A stretch of DNA of 10,153 bases, taken from Candidatus Krumholzibacteriia bacterium (GTDB lineage: Bacteria > Krumholzibacteriota > Krumholzibacteriia > LZORAL124-64-63). The translations under genes were made by a program, and so were the position numbers. The stretch covers positions 1 through 10,153 of the forward strand of contig JAUUYW010000095.1 in assembly GCA_030590265.1 (NCBI GenBank). The letters run 5' to 3'. Under the pieces are notes generated by a model. The model searched no databases. It saw nothing but the letters and a program-made list of their open reading frames with translations, and had not been told where the DNA came from. Positions 5,991 through 10,153 of this stretch are shown here, one piece after another (within the stretch, counting starts at the first letter, position 1; each line of letters starts with the position of its first letter).

Positions 5991-6989
5991 TTACTCCACA
6001 TGTTCGATCACCACGGCAACCGAACCATCCAACTCGGCCCTGAGGTCAGGCCGCAGAATTGTTTCTGTTGCTACCTGCTCCAAAGGCAGGATCATGCTTT
6101 CGGCCAGATAAGCTGCCACTTCGCTGGCCCGCTTCTCGGCCAATGAGGCTGATTCAGCAGTCACAATGACTCGAACGGGTGAATAGGGATGACGACGGAT
6201 CTCATCAGCACTGCGGGTAAGCCAGCGAAGTCCCATCTCGCTCAATTCACTCTCTTCCCGGGCAAACAACTGGCCTCCGGCCATTTCCAGCACTCGATCA
6301 CCATCACGGTGATAATCCAGAGCCGGGATTCGGAAGCTCACTCCAGCGTGGTTGTAGGTATTGGTCCCCTTGTCCGTCAAACTGAAGACATAACTGTAGG
6401 GGTAACCCACTCTCAACATCTCACCGTTGTCTCCCAGGCCATCCCATACAAGGACGTCCGGCGGGTTGCTGTTGCCTGAATAGGTTTTGAAGGGGCTGCC
6501 ACGGTAATCCGTCACAGCCAAATTCCAGCTCTTGACCTTATGACCTTCAGGATCCGCTGGATAGAACTGAGCCACCGGGGTCCGGGCCATTTCAGGGATC
6601 CACAAATGAGGCGGTTGGTCACTGACCAAAGTTTCCAGATTATTCAAATGAGGTTGCAATCCACTGACGGGACTCACGCCCAGGGCGATTTCATCCATTG
6701 CCGTGAAGAAAGAATCGATGGTGGCAGCGTCGAGTTCCAACTCGAAGGTGCCTTTTTCAATTTTCTGCCGCACTTCATTGGTGGCTTCGACCACCATTTC
6801 TGGCAGGGCTGCACCATCTTGACCATCGGATGTCCATTCTTCACCATCATCGGCGGGTGATTGCCCCCAGGCAGGAACAGCGGACGAGACCGCTCCCACC
6901 AAAAGGACCAAAGCCAAACCAGGCAGGAACGCGGCTGGCAATGGAGTCTTCAACTCCTGAATCTTTCTTGAGAGAGACACTGCTTTCAT
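5991..6989 (-). CDS. Secreted protein with FlgD-Ig-like segment and degenerate OmpA-like C-terminus
   Basis: This 332-residue exported protein is the last gene of the ton operon. It starts with a basic N-region and a hydrophobic core (about 17-36), with likely signal peptidase I cleavage near AVPAWGQ (37-43). There is no lipobox Cys. Residues 143-222 have the FlgD-Ig-like pattern: NLAVTDYRGSPFKTY (156-170), the hallmark D-V-L-V-W-D-G (178-184), then G-Y-P-Y-S-Y-V-F-S-L (195-204). Residues 250-332 resemble an OmpA/MotB domain: VRVIVTAES (272-280), LAEKRASEV (283-291) matching L-S-x2-R-A-x2-V, and a final VAVVIEHVE strand. The T-D-x10 part that normally precedes this motif is missing, so peptidoglycan binding is doubtful. 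AAGGAAA lies upstream of the ATG, 19 nt after the TonB stop. It is probably a periplasmic partner of the motor. The function is inferred from position and fold hints. Confidence 0.7.
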   Translation of the reverse strand: MKAVSLSRKIQELKTPLPAAFLPGLALVLLVGAVSSAVPAWGQSPADDGEEWTSDGQDGAALPEMVVEATNEVRQKIEKGTFELELDAATIDSFFTAMDEIALGVSPVSGLQPHLNNLETLVSDQPPHLWIPEMARTPVAQFYPADPEGHKVKSWNLAVTDYRGSPFKTYSGNSNPPDVLVWDGLGDNGEMLRVGYPYSYVFSLTDKGTNTYNHAGVSFRIPALDYHRDGDRVLEMAGGQLFAREESELSEMGLRWLTRSADEIRRHPYSPVRVIVTAESASLAEKRASEVAAYLAESMILPLEQVATETILRPDLRAELDGSVAVVIEHVE

Positions 6990-7008
6990 GGCGTAGTTTC
7001 CTTTGCTG

Positions 7009-8379
7009 TCACTTCAACTTGAATACGATGGTGATTACGCCCCACTGCTCCACGGCGGCCTGATTGGATCCGAGAGGAGCAAAGCGGAATTTTTTGATGG
7101 CAGCCATGGCCGCCTGGTTCAAATCGCGATGCACTGATGTTTGCTCGAAGTACATGTTGTCTTTAACACGTCCGTCGGCCAAAACCGTGAAATGCACGGC
7201 AACTACACCTTCCCAACCTTTTTTGCGAGCCTTGTCTGTGTATAGCGCAGGGGCACTTTGCAAAACTTTGCGGCCTTGGATCTGCCCCGTAATGGACATG
7301 TTCACACCTTTGGCATCCAATTTGGCTTCAGCCACGGCCTGGCGAGGTTTCGATTCAGTTTTGGGTTGATCCACCACTGCGCCCAGTACTGGCTCAGCTA
7401 TGCGTTGCCGACTGCTCAAGGATCCACTGCGTCCACCACTGCCATTGCCATAGTCCAGGAGGGTTTTGCGTCCACTTTTTTGGCCGCCACCACCTCCACT
7501 GGGCCCTGCCACATCCACAACACCGCTCGAACCGGCATTGCTGCTGCTAGAAGAAGGAGATAATGCAGATTGGCCAGTTGCATAGGTGCTGCGACCAGAT
7601 GATTTCAAGGATCCACCTGCGGAAACGGCTGCTCCTGCTTCAGCAACAGCCGGGCCGCGCCGAGAAGTATTGCCCGCTGCAGCCAAAACATCACTGCCGG
7701 CAGCAACAGTGCCGGTCCTGCTTTTCAAGCCGCCGGATTGAGGCGTGAAAGCCTCTTTATTACTGGTATTGGCCACTGCCTGGACACTGGGATCCGCTGT
7801 TTGCAGGGTTTTTACCGGCTGCCCCAGTTTGCTGGCATCAATCACGCGACGGGATTTGGGCCTAGGGGCTTTGGTATCGAGTTGAACAGCCTGGGCCAAA
7901 GCCTTCGGCTGGGATGACGCTCCAACAATGGGTGTCGCCACTTCCACCTTGGCCACAACCGGTCTGGCTTTGGGAGCCACTGGTTTTGGGGCCGTCATAC
8001 GAGGCTTGGCGGCAGCTTGCTGCAGCTGAGGTTTCGGCTGGGGTGTTGCCACGGGAGCCGGTGCTTCAGCCATTTCCATGGGCCCCGGGCTGGCATCAGC
8101 TTTGGGCTTAAAGGCATTGTCGGTGTTGACGCCGCGTCCTGGAGGTTGTGGTTTTGGAACTGGAGATGGTTTTTGACGCAGCTTCACTTTGGCCGCAACA
8201 TCTTCCCCGTAATGCGCTTCGATATAAGCGATCTCGGTCAGTTCTCCACCATCATTCATCATGGCCGCCTGGTGCCCCACCATCAGGCCGAGCATCAGCA
8301 ACAGCCCGGCGTGAATGGCAAAGCTTACAGCCATGCCCCCACCGGTGCTGTGCGATCGGTCGATGTGTCGCATGATCAT
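7009..8379 (-). CDS. TonB-family energy transducer
   Basis: This 456-residue protein is an inner-membrane-anchored periplasmic transducer. Its single N-terminal membrane segment (about 15-36) carries S19-x3-H23, the same spacing as the Ser16/His20 pair of E. coli TonB that contacts the ExbB/ExbD motor. A long linker follows: Lys/Pro/Ala-rich at about 66-160, then Ser/Gly-rich at about 215-320, with none of the features of a folded domain. The C-terminal TonB domain (about 365-456) shows P-x-Y-T-x-x-A-R-K-K-G-W-x-G, HFTVLADGRVKD, A-A-x-x-A-I-K-K-F-R-F-A-P and a final GVITIVFKLK strand. It is almost twice the length of E. coli TonB (239), mostly linker. The ATG overlaps the stop of the upstream exbD-type gene as ATGA, with GAGGAGG seven nucleotides upstream. 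The partner receptor is not encoded here. Confidence 0.9.
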   Translation of the reverse strand: MIMRHIDRSHSTGGGMAVSFAIHAGLLLMLGLMVGHQAAMMNDGGELTEIAYIEAHYGEDVAAKVKLRQKPSPVPKPQPPGRGVNTDNAFKPKADASPGPMEMAEAPAPVATPQPKPQLQQAAAKPRMTAPKPVAPKARPVVAKVEVATPIVGASSQPKALAQAVQLDTKAPRPKSRRVIDASKLGQPVKTLQTADPSVQAVANTSNKEAFTPQSGGLKSRTGTVAAGSDVLAAAGNTSRRGPAVAEAGAAVSAGGSLKSSGRSTYATGQSALSPSSSSSNAGSSGVVDVAGPSGGGGGQKSGRKTLLDYGNGSGGRSGSLSSRQRIAEPVLGAVVDQPKTESKPRQAVAEAKLDAKGVNMSITGQIQGRKVLQSAPALYTDKARKKGWEGVVAVHFTVLADGRVKDNMYFEQTSVHRDLNQAAMAAIKKFRFAPLGSNQAAVEQWGVITIVFKLK

Positions 8380-8789
8380 TGGCCAGCCTCCTCGTCCTTC
8401 TCTTTGGTGGCCAGGGCAATGCTGGGAGCATCGGCGGCTTCCACCTGGGCAATCAGGGCTTCCACTTCACCATAAGGCAAGTTGCGATCAGCCTTGATCA
8501 CGGCTACGGAATGCGGTGAGGCCTCGAAAAGGGTGCCGAGGTATTGACTCAAATCCGCCAACTGCAAATGGTCTTCACCCACAATGATCTCGCGATCCAG
8601 GGTAAAACTGATTTCAACATTGTCCGTATCATCAACTTCACTGGCCCGAGCCATGGGCAAATCCACATCCACCTCTTCGCTGGCCAGGAAAGGCGAAATC
8701 ATCATCAGAGTCAGAACCACCACGAGTGAAACGTTGATGATGGGCACCACCGTGGTTCGGCTCTCGGTTTGAAATGTGCTCTTCTTCAC
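8376..8789 (-). CDS. ExbD/TolR-family protein 2, catalytic Asp replaced by Asn
   Basis: This 137-residue inner-membrane protein has the ExbD/TolR layout: a short cytoplasmic N-terminus, one membrane segment (about 13-35), then the periplasmic domain starting V-D-V-D-L-P (40-45), with ADRNLPYGEVEALIAQVEAA (99-118) matching the family's D-x-x-x-x-Y-x-x-V-x-x-x-x-x-x-x pattern. The membrane motif reads PIINVSLVVVL. Aligned on the flanking prolines with its neighbour's PLADVTTTLIV, position 19 is Asn (AAC, 8735-8733) where the proton-carrying Asp belongs. The start is GTG at 8789, one nucleotide after the previous gene's stop, with GGGAG inside the end of that gene, so translation is probably coupled. 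Its stop overlaps the TonB start. It probably forms a complex with the ExbB-type protein and ExbD 1. Confidence 0.88.
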   Translation of the reverse strand: MKKSTFQTESRTTVVPIINVSLVVVLTLMMISPFLASEEVDVDLPMARASEVDDTDNVEISFTLDREIIVGEDHLQLADLSQYLGTLFEASPHSVAVIKADRNLPYGEVEALIAQVEAADAPSIALATKEKDEEAGQ

Positions 8790-8790
8790 G

Positions 8791-9219
8791 TTATCTCCCG
8801 ATCTCGTTCAGCATGGCCAGGGATTCGGCGCCGCTGGCTTTGGCAATATCAAGAACTTCCACTACCTGTCCCAGAAGGACATCGTCATGAGGAACGATGA
8901 CAACGGTTTTATCGTCCCTTTTGGCCAACTCGCTGGTCAGTTCATCTTCCAGCTGCAAAGCATCAACCATGGCCCCGTTCAAAGTGATCCCCGCCGGGGT
9001 AACAGCCACAGTCAAAAGGCCTTCCTCTTTCATTTCCGTGGGCGTAACCACTGCAGTTTCACTGCCGGCTTCCGCTTGGTTGACCTGAATACCGTTCCAC
9101 ATCATGGCCGGCATGGTGATCATGAAAACCACAATCAGGGTCGTCGTGACGTCTGCCAATGGAGTGATGTTGGCTTCATTTTGGCCTTGCAGGCCACTGC
9201 CCTTGTTTTTCCGTGCCAT
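8791..9219 (-). CDS. ExbD/TolR-family protein 1 with intact proton-carrying Asp
   Basis: This 142-residue protein has a cytoplasmic basic N-terminus (MARKNKG), one membrane segment (about 18-40) and a periplasmic domain. The key motif NITPLADVTTTLIVVFMI places Asp23 where E. coli ExbD has Asp25 and TolR Asp23, the residue that carries protons through the ExbB/TolQ pore. The periplasmic part shows the usual L-T-V-A-V-T-P-A-G-I-T-L-N-G (69-82) strand pair and later DDKTVVIVPHDDVLLGQVVEVLDIA (101-125), matching the family's final strand-helix with V-x-x-V-x-D-x-A. GAGG lies seven nucleotides before the ATG, and the gene starts 18 nt after the exbB-type stop. It is the functional, protonatable ExbD of the operon; whether the system is of Ton, Tol or gliding-motor type is not settled. 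Confidence 0.92.
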   Translation of the reverse strand: MARKNKGSGLQGQNEANITPLADVTTTLIVVFMITMPAMMWNGIQVNQAEAGSETAVVTPTEMKEEGLLTVAVTPAGITLNGAMVDALQLEDELTSELAKRDDKTVVIVPHDDVLLGQVVEVLDIAKASGAESLAMLNEIGR

Positions 9220-9237
9220 TTTATTTCCTCAATCCGG

Positions 9238-9984
9238 TTAGCTCAGGACCGGAGCCAGGGGCTCTTTTTGTTTGCTTGTCTGGGGTTGGCCCGCGGGCAT
9301 TCCACTGGGCACGGTGCCGGCCACATTGGTGGTTGATCCCACACCGGTGCTCTGACGAGCCCGTTTGTTGTACTGATGCCAGATGGTAAAGTAGGACTCC
9401 CTGGCGTCTTCAAGCTGCGCTGTCCGGGTACGGATCTGGCGAACAAAGAAGTTGAAGGCAATGGTGGCCATAACAGCCACGACAATACCGGCGGCGGTGG
9501 TCATCAGGGCTTCAGAAACACCCATGGCCACCACGGCTCCACCACCGGCACCAGTGCGCGCGATGGCTGCAAAGGCCCGGATGATACCAATCACGGTACC
9601 AAACAAACCCAGCAGAGGAGCAATGTTGCTCATGGTGCCCAGCACGCCCAGGTTGCGTTCCATTTCCACTGTTTCCAGATCAATGGCCGTGTCCAGACGT
9701 TGCTGCAATTCTTCGCGTGTGCGTCCCATGTGCATGATTCCCTGGGCTATCACCCGGGCCACGGGGCTGTTGTTTTGGGAGCAATAATCCAAGGCGGTGC
9801 GAGGATTACCGGTCTTCATGCGAGTCCCCAGTTCATTCATGAACTGACGGGTATCACTGCGTGAGCTGTGAAAGTAGAGAATGCGTTCAATCACGAAACC
9901 GACTGTGATGATGGAGCAAATTGCCAGCACCATCATGGTGGGAGAAGCGATCAAAAATTGGATTATGGACATTTCGCCGAGCAT
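9238..9984 (-). CDS. ExbB/TolQ/MotA-family proton channel subunit
   Basis: This 248-residue inner-membrane protein has three predicted membrane segments: about 14-35, 115-140 and 151-181. The family core is clear: LGTMSNIAPLLGLFGTVIGI (115-134), followed by G-V-S-E-A-L-M-T-T-A-A-G-I-V-V-A (155-170). Thr130 and Thr163 stand in the positions of the pore threonines of E. coli ExbB (148 and 181). The cytoplasmic loop 36-113 is helical with E-R-N-L before the second segment, as usual. The tail after about 205 is Ser/Thr/Pro/Gln-rich and probably disordered. ExbB forms a pentamer around the ExbD membrane helices and rotates or rearranges with proton flow. AGAGAGG lies six nucleotides before the ATG at 9984; a second Met at residue 5 is possible. 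It is the first gene of the operon. Confidence 0.93.
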   Translation of the reverse strand: MLGEMSIIQFLIASPTMMVLAICSIITVGFVIERILYFHSSRSDTRQFMNELGTRMKTGNPRTALDYCSQNNSPVARVIAQGIMHMGRTREELQQRLDTAIDLETVEMERNLGVLGTMSNIAPLLGLFGTVIGIIRAFAAIARTGAGGGAVVAMGVSEALMTTAAGIVVAVMATIAFNFFVRQIRTRTAQLEDARESYFTIWHQYNKRARQSTGVGSTTNVAGTVPSGMPAGQPQTSKQKEPLAPVLS

Positions 9985-10153
9985 GACGTCCCTCTCTGTT
10001 CGCGGTGGAAAACCGCGGCATTTCCATTTGCGTGGTGCGTGGGCCCGCAGATTGCAATGTGCGAGTCCCCCCTGCCTTTTTCGGCTTCAAAGCCCGATTT
10101 GAAGGGGATTTGGAAACCATACGGAAGAATAGGCAAGGCTTATGCCATGGAAA
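9985..10153 (-). promoter_or_regulatory. Leader region of the exbB operon, with hairpin and dyad
   Basis: No gene is seen in these bases. Two structures stand out. CGCGGT (10001-10006) and ACCGCG (10012-10017) form a 6-bp hairpin with a 5-nt loop, ending three nucleotides before the exbB ribosome binding site. CTTCAAA (10085-10091) and TTTGAAG (10098-10104) form a perfect dyad with a 6-nt centre about 100 nt before the start codon. I found no good -35/-10 pair; the promoter may lie outside the window or be of another sigma type. Confidence 0.4.

Noticed and set aside
8776..9336. A 186-codon plus-strand open frame
   Set aside because: Antisense across the junction of the two ExbD genes and the ExbB end; no ribosome binding site or recognisable motif.
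10075..10104. GC stem with adjacent T run read as a plus-strand terminator
   Set aside because: The T run precedes the stem on the plus strand and no plus-strand gene ends here; the symmetric CTTCAAA/TTTGAAG dyad explains the pairing better.
9887..10120. A 77-codon minus-strand open frame overlapping the start of exbB
   Set aside because: Most of it is out of frame within the exbB leader and first codons; no motif, and exbB has the better ribosome binding site.
1..10153. CRISPR array, tRNA, insertion sequence or prophage
   Set aside because: No regularly spaced repeats, no cloverleaf-like sequence, no transposase or phage motifs were seen on either strand.

Overview
The window looks like chromosome from a diderm (Gram-negative-type) bacterium of moderate GC content. 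The envelope genes (an ExbB/ExbD/TonB energy-transduction operon and a secreted OmpA-like protein) require an outer membrane. BipA/TypA, a YegS/DagK-type lipid kinase, a TetR regulator and a bacterial TrmB-like regulator are general bacterial genes. The tandem ExbD pair and the FlgD-Ig-like segment in the secreted protein suggest a deltaproteobacterial, Fibrobacterota-like or uncultured FCB-type lineage rather than a gammaproteobacterium. That assignment is inference. I see no tRNA, rRNA, CRISPR array, insertion sequence or prophage gene.

Layout, left to right. Bases 1-75 hold the first 25 codons of a minus-strand MTH1187/YkoF-type thiamine-binding protein. It is separated by an intrinsic terminator (91-130) from typA/bipA, also minus (162-1985). 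A divergent regulatory region (1986-2210) separates typA from a plus-strand TrmB-like regulator with a long acidic tail (2211-3215). A 420-nt non-coding stretch (3216-3635) carries several inverted repeats, two candidate promoters and the control region of a TetR regulator (3636-4238). The TetR gene converges on a DagK-type lipid kinase on the minus strand (4252-5175). Upstream of the kinase is an unrecognised 154-residue protein with its own promoter (5267-5731). Next is a strong hairpin lying in an open stretch with no usable start codon (5844-5978).

The right third (5991-9984, minus) is a compact five-gene operon: exbB-type motor subunit, exbD-type subunit 1, exbD-type subunit 2, TonB-type transducer, then a secreted FlgD-Ig/OmpA-like protein. 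Gaps are 18 nt, 1 nt, a 4-nt ATGA overlap and 19 nt, so the genes are probably co-transcribed and partly translationally coupled. By family logic, the ExbB/ExbD complex uses the proton gradient to move the TonB-like protein across the periplasm. The last protein is an exported partner of unknown role.

The most notable point is that the second ExbD paralogue has Asn at the position of the essential proton-carrying Asp, while the first paralogue keeps the Asp. This suggests an asymmetric motor. Other points are the 10-bp inverted repeat around the tetR promoter, the decayed-looking coding remnant behind the ton operon, and the degenerate peptidoglycan-binding motif of the OmpA-like domain.
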